Assembly: GCA_029907345.1 (NCBI GenBank)
Contig: JARYMB010000002.1
Span: forward strand, 62,001 to 126,000
Reading direction: 5' to 3'
Length of the DNA stretch: 64,000 bases
From: Methanolinea sp.
GTDB taxonomy: Archaea; Halobacteriota; Methanomicrobia; Methanomicrobiales; Methanospirillaceae
The number at the start of each line of letters is the position of its first letter. Position 1 is the stretch's first letter. Positions 55,213 through 64,000 of the stretch are shown here, one piece after another. The notes beneath the pieces were generated by a model. It did no database searches and was not told the origin of the DNA. It saw nothing but the letters and a program-made list of their open reading frames with translations. The position numbers and the translations under genes were made by a program.

Positions 55213-56276
55213 TCGTGCCTTTCGGGCCGCAGCATCCGGTCCTTCCCGAGCCGATCCACCTTGACCTCGTCTTAAAAGATGAGCACGTCGAGGAAGCCCT
55301 GCCATCGATCGGATACATCCACCGGGGGCTGGAAACGCTCGTTACCAAGCGCGAATACCCCGAATACGTTTACATCGCGGAACGCACCTGCGGCATCTGC
55401 AGTTTCATCCACGGTATGACGTACTGCCAGGCCGTCGAAAAACTCGTGGACTGCACCGTCCCGGAGCGTGCCCTGTTCCTCAGGACGATCTGGTCCGAAT
55501 ACTCGAGGCTTCATTCCCACCTTCTCTGGCTCGGGCTCTTTGCCGATGCGCTCGGGTTCGAGAACCTCTTCATGGCATCGTGGAGGCTCCGCGAATCTGT
55601 GCTCGACGTGCTCGAGGAGACCACGGGGGGACGGGTCATCCAGGGAAGCTGCAAGGTAGGGGGTGTCCGGAAGGACATTTCCGGAGAGACTCTTGAACGG
55701 ATGAGGAAAGGCCTTGATATCATCGAGAGGGATGCGGGAGAGATCGCCGATGTCTTCCTGCGTGATGATTCCATCGTCTCACGCACGCGGGGCATCGGCG
55801 TCCTTTCCCGGGAGGATGCCTATGCGCTCGGTGCCGTCGGACCGACTGCACGTGCAAGCGGGGTGGGAATAGACCTCCGGAAAACCGGGTATGCAGCGTA
55901 CGATAAGCTCTCCTTTTCACCCGTGGTGGAAACGGCCGGGGACTGCCATGCCCGGTGCGCCGTCCGGGTCAAGGAGCTCTTCACATCCATCGACCTTATC
56001 CGGCAGGCAATTGCAAAAATTCCCGACGGCCCTATTGAGGAAAAACCTAAAAAGAACCCGGAAGGGGATTATTTTGCGCGATCAGAGCAGCCACGGGGAG
56101 AACTCGTCCATTATGTCAAGGGAGACGGGAGCAGGCACCTCGTGCGGTCCCGCATCAGGACTCCCACGCTGACAAACCTCCCCTCGCTCGTCAGGATGCT
56201 CAAGGGGTGTAACCTTGCAGATGTCCCGGTGATTGTGCTCTCGATAGATCCCTGCATCGGTTGCGCGGAGAGGTGA
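55197..56276 (+). CDS. echE: Ech-type [NiFe] hydrogenase large subunit E
   Basis: 359 aa, NuoD fold. Both nickel-binding motifs are intact: ERTCGICSFIHG near residue 64 and DPCIGCAER at the extreme C terminus. Because all four cysteines are present it should be a true hydrogenase rather than a complex I relative. The chain ends right after the second motif, with no cleavable tail. H2 oxidation/evolution with ferredoxin as partner. Confidence 0.95.
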   Translation: MPRRIVVPFGPQHPVLPEPIHLDLVLKDEHVEEALPSIGYIHRGLETLVTKREYPEYVYIAERTCGICSFIHGMTYCQAVEKLVDCTVPERALFLRTIWSEYSRLHSHLLWLGLFADALGFENLFMASWRLRESVLDVLEETTGGRVIQGSCKVGGVRKDISGETLERMRKGLDIIERDAGEIADVFLRDDSIVSRTRGIGVLSREDAYALGAVGPTARASGVGIDLRKTGYAAYDKLSFSPVVETAGDCHARCAVRVKELFTSIDLIRQAIAKIPDGPIEEKPKKNPEGDYFARSEQPRGELVHYVKGDGSRHLVRSRIRTPTLTNLPSLVRMLKGCNLADVPVIVLSIDPCIGCAER

Positions 56277-56283
56277 GGGGAGA

Positions 56284-56697
56284 ATGGCATTCTTTGAAAT
56301 GGCAAAAACGGCAATTGGCACGGTGCTCCGGAAACCCGCGACCCGGCGGTATCCCTCGGTCGCTCCCAAAAGCACACCCCTCACGCGGGGCAGAGTCTCT
56401 ATCGATCCTTCGCGGTGCATTTCGTGCGGGATGTGCATGAAAAAGTGCCCTTCGGGTGCGATCTGTGTCAGGAAGGAGGAAAAGACCTGGAGCATCGACA
56501 GGCTCAAATGCATCGTCTGCAATTGCTGCGTCGAGGTATGCCCGGTGCACTGCCTGACGATGGATACCTCCTATTTCCCCTGCGTGACGGAGCACCGGGC
56601 AATCGACGTCCATGTTATCACCTACGTGAAACCCGAGCGGCCGAAACGCCCGGAAACCGGAGAGAAACCGGGGGAGGGAACTGACGGGAGCTCCTGA
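56284..56697 (+). CDS. echF: Ech-type hydrogenase ferredoxin subunit F
   Basis: 137 aa with two [4Fe-4S] motifs: CISCGMCMKKCPSG and CIVCNCCVEVCPVHC. Links ferredoxin to EchC. Pro/Glu-rich C terminus. Last gene of the operon; it is convergent with the endonuclease V-like gene after 26 bases, where a T7 run (56715-56721) can terminate transcription. Confidence 0.94.
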   Translation: MAFFEMAKTAIGTVLRKPATRRYPSVAPKSTPLTRGRVSIDPSRCISCGMCMKKCPSGAICVRKEEKTWSIDRLKCIVCNCCVEVCPVHCLTMDTSYFPCVTEHRAIDVHVITYVKPERPKRPETGEKPGEGTDGSS

Positions 56698-56723
56698 AAA
56701 CGCCCCGGACTGTTGGATTTTTT

Positions 56724-57413
56724 TTATCGCTTTTCATTTTCCCGGTATACCTCCTTCCGGAAACGTCCCGCACACCTGTCAGCAAGGTGAAGGGGTTCCG
56801 GAAACCGGTGGTCCGTCGTGCAATGCAGCACGATGGAGATGGCTTCCGGAAGAGTTGTCCTGAATCCCGGCGAGACGCAGAGGGGCGCTTTATTCCGGCA
56901 GGTCCGGAGGAGAGACCCGACGACTTCTCCCCCCATCGTGACGGGGGAAGTTGCCCCCCGGATGTCAGGGGGAGCATCTGCTTCCATGCCGGAGAGGAGG
57001 TTTCCGGCAACGCCGATCGTCGGGACGTCCAACAGGACTCCGAGGTGTGTTGCAATCCCTGCCCTTTTGGGGTGTGCGTACCCATGGCCATGGACGAGGA
57101 AGAGGTCAGGGAGTTCAGGGACCAGGCGTAAGGCCGCAAGAATGGCAGGGATTTCCCGGAATGCGAAATACCCTGGGACATAGGGAAATTTCGCCTTCGA
57201 TGTGGCAGCTGCCCGGGTTCGCTCGCGAAGGGACCCGTATTCCATGACGACGACGCATGCGCATGCATTGTCACCTTCATACGAGACGTCTGCGCCCCCC
57301 ACCGTCCGGAGACCAGATGTGTCGGCAGGCTCCTGCCCTGCCGCGTACCGCGCAACCACCTCCTGGAGCCGGCGGGCCTCCTCCCGGAAAGAGGGGCCTG
57401 GATCATCTCTCAT
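56724..57413 (-). CDS. nfi: Endonuclease V homologue with a substituted catalytic Asp
   Basis: About 229 aa. Conserved: Asp42 in GGADVSY, Glu87 in YVPGYFAFRE, HPKRAGIATHLG. The third metal ligand, the Asp of the usual DGHG (T. maritima Asp110), is His108 here (VHGHGYAHP, codon CAT at 57090-57092). The family nicks DNA or RNA next to deoxyinosine or inosine; activity may be lowered or metal use changed. ATG 57413 sits about 16 bases past the start predicted from A/T box ACGATTAATTG; a TTG 13 codons upstream is possible. Confidence 0.85.
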   Translation of the reverse strand: MRDDPGPSFREEARRLQEVVARYAAGQEPADTSGLRTVGGADVSYEGDNACACVVVMEYGSLRERTRAAATSKAKFPYVPGYFAFREIPAILAALRLVPELPDLFLVHGHGYAHPKRAGIATHLGVLLDVPTIGVAGNLLSGMEADAPPDIRGATSPVTMGGEVVGSLLRTCRNKAPLCVSPGFRTTLPEAISIVLHCTTDHRFPEPLHLADRCAGRFRKEVYRENEKR

Positions 57414-57561
57414 TTCAGGGTTTTTTCCAGTTGTTCCTTTCAAGTCCTTCAATTAATCGTTTCCCGAAAAAATAATGTGATGATCCCCGGCCGTCCCTGC
57501 ATGGTGGACTGCCTGCATCCCATGTACCTTTTTTAGCCCCGGGGTTATAGGTACATACATA

Positions 57562-58362
57562 ATGGAACTCCGGAACCCCCGCGGGACGGATGACATGACA
57601 AGGACCGTCGTTCGCGAAGAGGTCCCCGACTACTTCCAGGAACTCTCCGAGTACCTCGAGGTACTCTCCAACAGCCAGCGCCTCAAGATATTAAAGATGC
57701 TCGAGAAGAAACCGCGCGATGTACGGACAATCGCTTCCGAGATAGAGACCAGTTACGAAAACACGAAAAAGCATCTCGACAGGCTGATGAGCATGGGGCT
57801 CATCAGGAAAGAAGTCGGGCTCGGGCCGCAGACTTCAAAGGGGGTGCACCCTGTCTGGAAATACTCCCTGGTTCCCGGGGCAATGGAAGCAATCATCCGC
57901 AACCTCGGCTTCTTCTCGAACATGCGCATCCAGCTCTCAGACCTTGACCTGAAACGACGCCTCGAAGATGTCAGGTCTGCGATCGAGGGGGAGATCACCG
58001 GAAACCAGCCTGTCCTCATCGTCCTCGGGGGACCTGAAGATGGGAAATTTTTTTTCATCGGAGAAAAAGGCGCAAGGATAGGCAGAATTGACCAGACCGT
58101 AAAGGAGGAACCCTCCGGAGACGTGGTGCTGGGCAGGGACTACTCATCGGTGAGCCGGGTATCTCGTCCGCATGCTGTTATTCGCAGGGAGGGTAAGAAA
58201 TGGCTGATAGAAGACCGGGGCAGCACGGGAGGAACGTTTCTGAACGGCACCGCTCTCCAGAAAGGTGTCGCCACCGAGGTATCCGACGGTGATGTCATCG
58301 AACTCGCGAAAGGACCTGCAGGAGCAAGATTGCTCGTTATCCTGCCAATCGGGGCTTCCTGA
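57562..58362 (+). CDS. Winged-helix (ArsR-like) and FHA-domain regulator
   Basis: 266 aa. Residues about 25-110 form an ArsR-type winged helix (LSNSQRLKILKMLEKKPRDV, ETSYENTKKHLDRLMSMGLI); a helical linker follows; residues about 160-260 form an FHA domain with GRDYSSVSRVSRPHAVI and DRGSTGGTFLNG. The FHA part would bind phosphothreonine, and a kinase is encoded 24 bases downstream, so phosphorylation-dependent DNA binding is inferred. A TATA-like GTTATAG is only about 15 bases upstream of the ATG, so ATG 57595 might be the start. Confidence 0.85.
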   Translation: MELRNPRGTDDMTRTVVREEVPDYFQELSEYLEVLSNSQRLKILKMLEKKPRDVRTIASEIETSYENTKKHLDRLMSMGLIRKEVGLGPQTSKGVHPVWKYSLVPGAMEAIIRNLGFFSNMRIQLSDLDLKRRLEDVRSAIEGEITGNQPVLIVLGGPEDGKFFFIGEKGARIGRIDQTVKEEPSGDVVLGRDYSSVSRVSRPHAVIRREGKKWLIEDRGSTGGTFLNGTALQKGVATEVSDGDVIELAKGPAGARLLVILPIGAS

Positions 58363-58385
58363 CAATTCCTGACGGTCTCTCTTCC

Positions 58386-60596
58386 ATGAAAACCGGTCCG
58401 TCCATTCCCGTTGCCGCCATCCTGATCCTCGCCGTCCTCTTCATTATCGGCCCCGCCTGTGCTGCAAAGACCCACGTGATTTCGGCAAGTGCCGGTGATG
58501 GTGGTGTGATATCTCCCTCGGGGGATGTCCAGGTCGACCATGGGGGAAGCCAGATATTCATCATCGAAGCAGCAAACGGGTACAGGATCGGGGATGTCCG
58601 GGTTGACGGGAAATCCCTCGGGCCCATCTCGTTTTATACGTTCACCAACGTCCGGGAAGACCATTCCATCGCTGCGAGCTTTCTCCCCCTGACTGGAACG
58701 CTCGAGATCGCCTCTTCGCCTTCAGGTGCATCTGTCTTCCTCGATGGTACATATATCGGGAAAACGACACCGTCGGGGCCGGCGAGGTTCGAGGGGATCA
58801 CTCCCGGCACCCATTCCCTCCGCCTTGTCCTGGAAGGGTACGAGGACTACGCAACCGATATCCTGATTTCCGAGGGCACGACGACGACCGTCCCGCTCGT
58901 CCCCCTTGTCCCCATCCCCACGACGACAACAACCTCCCCCACACCCACCCGGACCCCTACACCTACACCTTCGCTAACACCCACCCCTACCACAACCATT
59001 ACCACCTCCCCTACACCTACACCTTCGCCAACACCCACCCCTACCACAACCACTACCACCTCCCCCACACCTACCCGGACCCCTACACCGGTCGAAAGCA
59101 TGACCCCGTCCGGTCTTCCCACGACACTTCCCGTTTCCTCCAATACGAGCTTGCCGTTCGAAACCGGGCCGGGAAACCAGGGAGGACTGGTACCCCCATC
59201 CTCGCCCCCGTGGACCCTCCTCGTCATGGTCACAGGTCTCCTTGCAACCGTCATCCTCTCCCGCGATGTCCTCTCCTCATACCGGGAGACTCTCCTTCCC
59301 CTCAGGAAACGCATCTTTGCCCTTCTTGTCCTTGGAATCCCCTGCGTGGCCCAGGCAATGGCTCTCCATGTAACGATCCGCTCCGGGGGTGCGGGAGGAG
59401 GACTCTTCCTTGACCTTGCTGTCGTCGTCATCCCCGTCTCCCTCTACCTCATTCTCTCTGCCATGGGTCTCGTCATCGGGGCACTCCTGTCGTGGCCTTT
59501 CCGGGGCATGCTGAAGGCACATACAGTCGCCGGTGTCGTCATGGTATTCCTCTCCCTCTTCTCCCTTGCCCGGGGAGATGACCCTGCGCCCGCAATCACG
59601 GGCCTGTTCCTCCTTTCAGGCCTCCTCGCAGCGCTTGGTGCCCGGTGGCAGGAAGGACAGTTTCCGGCAGGAAAAGGCCAGAGAACTCCCGGTCAGGCAG
59701 AGAACATAATACAGGGAGAGGCTTTTGATGTGACCCGTGCTCTTTCGTCCCGTGGGCAGGGTATGCTCCCCGGAGAGCTTGCCGACAAGTACTCCTCGCT
59801 CGAGTACATCGGTTCGGGGGGTCTTGCCCATGTCTACCGGGCTGTCAACTCAGCCACGGGCCAGGAGGTCGCCCTGAAAATTCCCTTAAGGTCTGACGAA
59901 ACCACCGGAAAATCGTTCATGAAGGAGATCAGGGGATGGGAGGGTCTTTATCACCCCAATATCGTCAGGGTGAACGAGGCCAACATTCTCCCCATTCCCT
60001 ACATCGAGATGGAATACATCAGGCGGACGCTTGCAGATGTGCCAAAGCCCCTCCCCGTCCGGGAAGCCGCGCGAATCGCCCGCGATCTCTGCAGGGGCCT
60101 CTCCTATGCACATGAACGGCAGGTCATCCACCGTGATATCAAGCCGCAAAACATCATGATTTCGGATGAGGGGGTTCCCAAGATATCGGACTGGGGGATG
60201 AGCAAGATCATGGGTATCCCTGGAATGCCCACCGTCACGGGATTCTCGCTCGCGTACGCTGCACCCGAACAGCTCGCTCCCGGGACGTTCGGGGAGACGG
60301 ACAGGAGAACGGATATCTACCAGCTGGGCTGCGTCCTTTACGAGCTCCTGACGGGGAGGGTGCCTTTCCCGGGCACGGACATGGCACAGGTGACAACGGC
60401 CATCCTCTCCGCCATGCCCCCGCTTCCTTCCGAACTGAATCCCGCTGCACGGCCCCTCGACACTATCGTGATGCGTTGCCTTGCAAAGAAACGGGAAAAC
60501 AGGTACCAGGATGCACTTGATCTCGAACGCGACCTGGATCAGTTCCTCTCAGGGTCATCCCCGTATGACGATTACGATATTTTCGAGGATAGTTGA
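58386..60596 (+). CDS. Receptor-like Ser/Thr protein kinase with PEGA domain
   Basis: 736 aa. Signal peptide (1-24); beta domain; PEGA repeat (about 105-170, SSPSGASVFLDG); Thr/Pro-rich linker (about 175-250) built from DNA repeats; four or five membrane helices (about 275-415); cytosolic Hanks-type kinase (about 468-725). Kinase features: YIGSGGLAHVYRA loop, VALKIPL lysine, HRDIKPQNIM catalytic loop, and SDWG in place of DFG (metal Asp kept). It should sense an outside signal and phosphorylate cytosolic targets, the FHA regulator upstream being the obvious one. An intrinsic terminator follows. Confidence 0.88.
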   Translation: MKTGPSIPVAAILILAVLFIIGPACAAKTHVISASAGDGGVISPSGDVQVDHGGSQIFIIEAANGYRIGDVRVDGKSLGPISFYTFTNVREDHSIAASFLPLTGTLEIASSPSGASVFLDGTYIGKTTPSGPARFEGITPGTHSLRLVLEGYEDYATDILISEGTTTTVPLVPLVPIPTTTTTSPTPTRTPTPTPSLTPTPTTTITTSPTPTPSPTPTPTTTTTTSPTPTRTPTPVESMTPSGLPTTLPVSSNTSLPFETGPGNQGGLVPPSSPPWTLLVMVTGLLATVILSRDVLSSYRETLLPLRKRIFALLVLGIPCVAQAMALHVTIRSGGAGGGLFLDLAVVVIPVSLYLILSAMGLVIGALLSWPFRGMLKAHTVAGVVMVFLSLFSLARGDDPAPAITGLFLLSGLLAALGARWQEGQFPAGKGQRTPGQAENIIQGEAFDVTRALSSRGQGMLPGELADKYSSLEYIGSGGLAHVYRAVNSATGQEVALKIPLRSDETTGKSFMKEIRGWEGLYHPNIVRVNEANILPIPYIEMEYIRRTLADVPKPLPVREAARIARDLCRGLSYAHERQVIHRDIKPQNIMISDEGVPKISDWGMSKIMGIPGMPTVTGFSLAYAAPEQLAPGTFGETDRRTDIYQLGCVLYELLTGRVPFPGTDMAQVTTAILSAMPPLPSELNPAARPLDTIVMRCLAKKRENRYQDALDLERDLDQFLSGSSPYDDYDIFEDS
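58915..59095 (+). repeat. Tandem Thr/Pro-coding repeat in the kinase linker
   Basis: About three copies of a ~60-base unit rich in CCTACACC/CACCCACC and ACCACAACCA encode TPTP and TTT stretches. The repeat is in frame and would vary linker length by slippage or recombination. Confidence 0.7.
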
Positions 60597-60623
60597 TCAG
60601 GAAAGTCCAAAAAAAGATGGAAT

Positions 60624-60661
60624 TCTCCTGCCTGCCTCTTTTCTGCAGGAGACTCTTTTTT
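60624..60661 (+). terminator. Intrinsic-type terminator after the kinase gene
   Basis: TCTCCTGC (60624-60631) and GCAGGAGA (60645-60652) form a perfect eight-base-pair stem, followed by CTCTTTTTTC. Confidence 0.7.
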
Positions 60662-60662
60662 C

Positions 60663-61100
60663 ATGGTGAGTGTGTGGATTTTTCAGGATCTGGCATGCAT
60701 TACCAATGCTTTCCGATTGCTCATCGGGAGTGATGCTGATTTGGTTGTGCTCCTCTGGTGGTTGGGTGGCTGATGGAGATGCGGCGGAATTCGCAGGACA
60801 CCTCCGGGTGCGGCAGGAGGCAAGTATGGTCCGGGATAATGTACAGGCACGGCAGGGACGGGCTCCGTGCCCTGACCGGAACATGGGGAACATGATTCCT
60901 TTGCCGCCACTTTCGTTCCCATTCCCGGTCCACCCTTTCATCCGGGCTGACCCTCCCGGCAGACTCTCTCATGCCTCACCAGAATTTCTCTCTTTACAAG
61001 CCCCATGATAAAATATGTCCATGGACGGGGACAGAGAACGCTACCAGGTACGATTACCATTGAACCGGGAGGTTAACAGGCAAGGGGTTTTTGGCCCTCC
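60663..61100. other. Gene-poor gap
   Basis: About 440 bases without a convincing gene. A plus-strand frame (60670-61008) has poor codon use and no ribosome site. No repeats or strong hairpins were seen. It may be decayed sequence. Confidence 0.45.
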
Positions 61101-63164
61101 CTATCGTTCCCGGATGTCAGCCTGGGACCTGTCATGATTCCCCCTTCGGGATTGCAGCGCCCTTCCCGCCGCCTTGAAAGCCGCCTCGATCTCCCTGTAG
61201 TTGGGAATATGCTTCCCGCGTAATACCCGTTCGCCGGCTCTCATGCTCTCTCCGCCAAGGAGGCATCCTATGGTCACCTTTCTCGTGGCCTTCGAGAACC
61301 GCGCTATCTCGGATCCCAGGTGCACAGGGTCCAGGAGCGCAGAAGGCACGGCTATGATGATTGCGATATCCCAGTCATCCTGGAACCGGGTCATGACATC
61401 GAAGACCCGGGCATATCTCTCCACGCCACCGTCACCGATGATGTCCACCGGGTTTTCCCTGCTCCACATGGGAGGGAGGAACGAGTCCAGTTCCTCCCTC
61501 ATCTTTTCGGGGAGGGGGACCAGGTTGATACCATACCGCTCAGCAAAGTCAGAAGCCATGACGGCAAAACCACCCGCAGTGGTGACAACGATCCCGCGGT
61601 TGCCCTCCGGGTAGCCCTCGGAAGCGAGGAGTTCGGCCACGTCGAATGCCTCCTCTATCGAGTACACCGGAATGATGCCCGCCTGCCGGAATGCTGCCTG
61701 GTAGACCTCGTAATTGCCTGCAAGGGAACCCGTGTGGGATGCAGCGGCTTTCCTGCCCAGCCTGGAAGACCCGGACTTAAATGCAATCACAGGGACTTTC
61801 GGCGTGATCTCCGAGACGGTCCTAAGGAATTCCCGCCCTTTCCGGATCTCCTCGATGTAGAGGATGATGGCACGGGTGCCGGGATCTTTTTCCATGATCC
61901 GGAGATAGTCTACGAAACCGAGGTCCGCCTGGTTGCCCACGCTGATAATCATGGAAAACCCAATCTGCTCGGGAACGCTCCAGTCGACGATGGTCGTGAT
62001 GACCGCACCACTCTGGGATATGAACCCCAGGGGACCGTTCCTCGGCATGACCGGGTCGAACGTTGCATTGAGGCCGAGCCGGGGCACGATCATTCCGAGG
62101 CAGTTAGGGCCGATAATGCGCATTCCCGCACTCCTGGCAAGGGAAAGGACCTCTTCTTCTCTCCTGGCCCCTTCTTCGTCGTCTTCCCTGAAACCCGAGG
62201 AGAGGATGATTGCAAGGGGAACTTTCTTCTCCCCGCACTCGCGGATGACGCCCGGGACCGCAGGTGCAGGGACAGCAACGATCGCGGCATCGACATTTCC
62301 CGGGATCTCCCCGACTGCCCGGTATACCTTCTTCCCCAGTATCTCCGTGTGGCGTGGGTTCACAGGATAAACCGTGCCGGAAAACGAAAGGAGGTTCCGC
62401 AGGACGACATACCCGATCTTCGCGGGATCCGCGGATGCACCGATGACTGCCACTGACCGGGGTGCAAATATCCCTGTATCGACCGGTGTCAGTGATACTT
62501 CGTCACGGGCGGATGCCGCATTCCCCGAAAAGGCACGGATATCAACGACCTTGCAGCCTTCCCGAAAGAGGATGACGGGGTTACAGTCGAACTCCAGGAG
62601 AGTGTCATCCTGAAAGAAAACCTCTGACAGGGAAAAAATGGTATCGACAAGCGCCTCCTCGTCCAGGGGAGGAGATCCCCGGAACCCGCGGATGAGCGGG
62701 TATCCCCTCATCTCGTGAACCATTTCCCGGACCTGCTCTTTTTCCACGGGGAGCACCCTCATCGAGACGTCCCGGAGAAGCTCCACGAGAATCCCGCCCA
62801 TCCCGCAGAGGATGATTTTCCCAAACGTCGGATCTGTCTTTCCCCCAACGATGATCTCGAGTCCGGGGGGAACCTGTGCCTGCACGAGGATTCCCTGCAC
62901 GACTGCTCCGGGGACTCTTGATGGGACTTCCCGGAGCATCTTTTCGCAGGCACTGGCTGCTTCTCCTGCGGATCCTATCCCGGTAACAACCCCACCGACA
63001 TCGGTCTTGTGAACGACCTGCCCGGAGAGGACTTTCAGCACGACAGGGTACCCGATGGCATCGGCAGCCCTTCCGGCATCTTCCGGCGTCCGGACGATGG
63101 CGTACGCGGGAATATCGATCCCGGCTTTCCCCAGCCTCTCCATTGCCTCGGAAAAGTCGATCAT
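61101..63164 (-). CDS. ADP-forming acyl-CoA synthetase, fused beta-alpha subunits
   Basis: About 687 aa. N-terminal ATP-grasp (beta) domain (PVVLKVLSGQVVHKTDVGGV, GMGGILVELLRDVSMRVLP), then the alpha part: CoA-binding Rossmann fold (SVAVIGASADPAKIGYVVLRNL), succinyl-CoA-ligase-like domain with GPNCLGMI, and the phosphohistidine in SHTGSLAGN. The enzyme interconverts acyl-CoA + ADP + Pi and acid + CoA + ATP. The beta-alpha order in one chain is a known variant. ATG 63164 gives the normal start; CAGGGGTAC lies upstream. Confidence 0.9.
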   Translation of the reverse strand: MIDFSEAMERLGKAGIDIPAYAIVRTPEDAGRAADAIGYPVVLKVLSGQVVHKTDVGGVVTGIGSAGEAASACEKMLREVPSRVPGAVVQGILVQAQVPPGLEIIVGGKTDPTFGKIILCGMGGILVELLRDVSMRVLPVEKEQVREMVHEMRGYPLIRGFRGSPPLDEEALVDTIFSLSEVFFQDDTLLEFDCNPVILFREGCKVVDIRAFSGNAASARDEVSLTPVDTGIFAPRSVAVIGASADPAKIGYVVLRNLLSFSGTVYPVNPRHTEILGKKVYRAVGEIPGNVDAAIVAVPAPAVPGVIRECGEKKVPLAIILSSGFREDDEEGARREEEVLSLARSAGMRIIGPNCLGMIVPRLGLNATFDPVMPRNGPLGFISQSGAVITTIVDWSVPEQIGFSMIISVGNQADLGFVDYLRIMEKDPGTRAIILYIEEIRKGREFLRTVSEITPKVPVIAFKSGSSRLGRKAAASHTGSLAGNYEVYQAAFRQAGIIPVYSIEEAFDVAELLASEGYPEGNRGIVVTTAGGFAVMASDFAERYGINLVPLPEKMREELDSFLPPMWSRENPVDIIGDGGVERYARVFDVMTRFQDDWDIAIIIAVPSALLDPVHLGSEIARFSKATRKVTIGCLLGGESMRAGERVLRGKHIPNYREIEAAFKAAGRALQSRRGNHDRSQADIRER

Positions 63165-63351
63165 TCTTTGTACCCCTGTGCCCTGCCGGTTTCCTTCCAC
63201 CTGTCCGCCTCCTGGTATAATACTGATCTTTTCGGCCTGCCTGTTCTTTCCTTGGCCGTGGCCCGTCATTACAATATCGGAAACGGATACGCACATTCCT
63301 GCCCTGCTTTCCTGCATGCCCTTTATCGTATTCTGCCGCCATTATTCATGC

Positions 63352-64000
63352 ATGGGTGGAAATGACGGGTATTGCAGGAAAAGGCCGGTTCCGCCTGTTC
63401 CGGCTAATCACAAGGATACCTGTCCTCCTCCTGCAGGAGAAGAGATCCCTCCCGCTATCTCCGACGCGATCCGGGCATACATCGAGAGAAAGACAGGTAA
63501 ACCGTGGGGTGATCCGACTGTCATCGAACGGCTTATGCGGGCAATCGTTGCCCAGAAATCAGCCTACTGGAAGAAGGGCAAAAAGAAGGTTTCCTACAGG
63601 AGAGGTTACCAGGTTCTCGGGTACCTTGCATACCATTTCCCGGTCTATTACGCCCAGGCGGTTTACCTCATGGAAGACCTCGCCAGGAGAGGACTCGTCT
63701 TTCCCTCCATGCGAATCCTCGACGCGGGGACCGGGCCCGGGACCATTCCCCTTGCAATCGCCGGTTTCATGGAACGCCGCGGGGGGCTCTCGGCGGAGGT
63801 CTTCTCGATCGAACAATCGGGGGAGTTCATCGAGGCCTACACGTTCCTCGCGGAGCGGACTGTCCCCGGAAGGAGTTCCGTGTTTCTGCACAGGCCGTTG
63901 CAGAAGGACATACGTTTCCTTGAGACTGACGATATCCCCTCCTCTCTTGACCTGATCATTTTCCAAAACGTCCTCAACGAGATCCCTTCCCGGAACCCTG
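63352..64000 (+). CDS. Rsm22-like ribosomal small-subunit methyltransferase, 3' truncated
   Basis: The frame is open to the window edge (216 codons seen). SYRRGYQVLGYLAYHFPVYY and the SAM motif ILDAGTGPGTIPLAIAG, followed by EQSGEFIEAY and LIIFQNVLNEIP, match the Rsm22/COG5459 family linked to rRNA of the small subunit. The ATG lies about 26 bases from TTTATCGTA (63322-63330), suggesting a leaderless message. The first 30 residues are Pro-rich and less certain. Confidence 0.78.
   Translation, partial: MGGNDGYCRKRPVPPVPANHKDTCPPPAGEEIPPAISDAIRAYIERKTGKPWGDPTVIERLMRAIVAQKSAYWKKGKKKVSYRRGYQVLGYLAYHFPVYYAQAVYLMEDLARRGLVFPSMRILDAGTGPGTIPLAIAGFMERRGGLSAEVFSIEQSGEFIEAYTFLAERTVPGRSSVFLHRPLQKDIRFLETDDIPSSLDLIIFQNVLNEIPSRNP

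Noticed and set aside
60670-61008. 112-aa plus-strand frame in the gap after the kinase
   Set aside because: No ribosome site, unusual composition and no recognisable feature; it follows a terminator directly.

Overview
The window is archaeal and reads as a hydrogenotrophic methanogen of the Methanomicrobiales. Supporting signs are an archaeal TATA/BRE promoter style with several near-leaderless genes, a split of GGAGGTGA-type ribosome sites and TATA-proximal starts, high GC with strong G/C third-position use, two archaeal A-type ATP synthase operons, a six-subunit Ech-type [NiFe] hydrogenase, a nitrogenase-like (Nfl) protein of the kind used around F430/tetrapyrrole chemistry, PEGA surface proteins, UPF0305 and archaeal small-subunit accessory proteins. 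No rRNA, CRISPR array, phage or intact IS was found. The genus cannot be fixed from the sequence alone.

Region 1 (1-14.6 kb) is mixed housekeeping: a 5'-truncated CbiA/CfbB amidase, a branched-chain aminotransferase, tRNA-Glu(UUC), a membrane PAS histidine kinase, an RNase III (unusual in archaea), a Usp protein, a DHA2 MFS exporter, small membrane and surface proteins, a PsiE-like protein, a five-PEGA surface protein, and a sulfur-transfer block (moaE-moaD-moeB/thiF, divergent from a LarE-like PP-loop protein). Region 2 (14.7-28.3 kb) has the nitrogenase-like protein, a TPR protein, DinB polymerase, an AguB-AguA fusion next to a HDAC-family deacetylase, a hydantoinase-family protein and an acyl-CoA synthetase, MntP, and a DUF5591/ArcS-like protein.

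Region 3 (28.3-29.0 kb) is a gene-free gap between convergent genes that holds what I consider the most novel item: three tandem ~100-nt units that fold into the same two-stem hairpin with different stem sequences but conserved loop and joining motifs. It has its own TATA box and a terminal hairpin plus T-run, best read as a ~370-nt minus-strand structured RNA.

Region 4 (29.0-56.7 kb) is an energy-conversion island: a sodium:solute symporter with a 35-aa overlapping partner, A-ATP synthase operon 1 (H-I-K-E-C-F-A-B-D plus a 54-aa membrane protein), a tandem Usp protein, A-ATP synthase operon 2 (56-aa ORF-H-I-K-E-C-F-A-B-D), a 214-bp MITE-like element, and echABCDEF. The two synthases differ sharply in the rotor: operon 1 encodes a c subunit of six fused hairpins, the first of which has Gln instead of the ion-binding Glu, whereas operon 2 encodes a normal 72-aa c subunit with its own promoter. 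Hydrogenase-driven ion gradients and two differently geared synthases side by side suggest adjustable coupling between H2/ferredoxin metabolism and ATP synthesis; this is inference.

Region 5 (56.7-64 kb) holds an endonuclease V homologue with a substituted catalytic Asp, a signalling pair (winged-helix-FHA regulator and PEGA-membrane Ser/Thr kinase), an ADP-forming acyl-CoA synthetase, and a 3'-truncated Rsm22-like methyltransferase.
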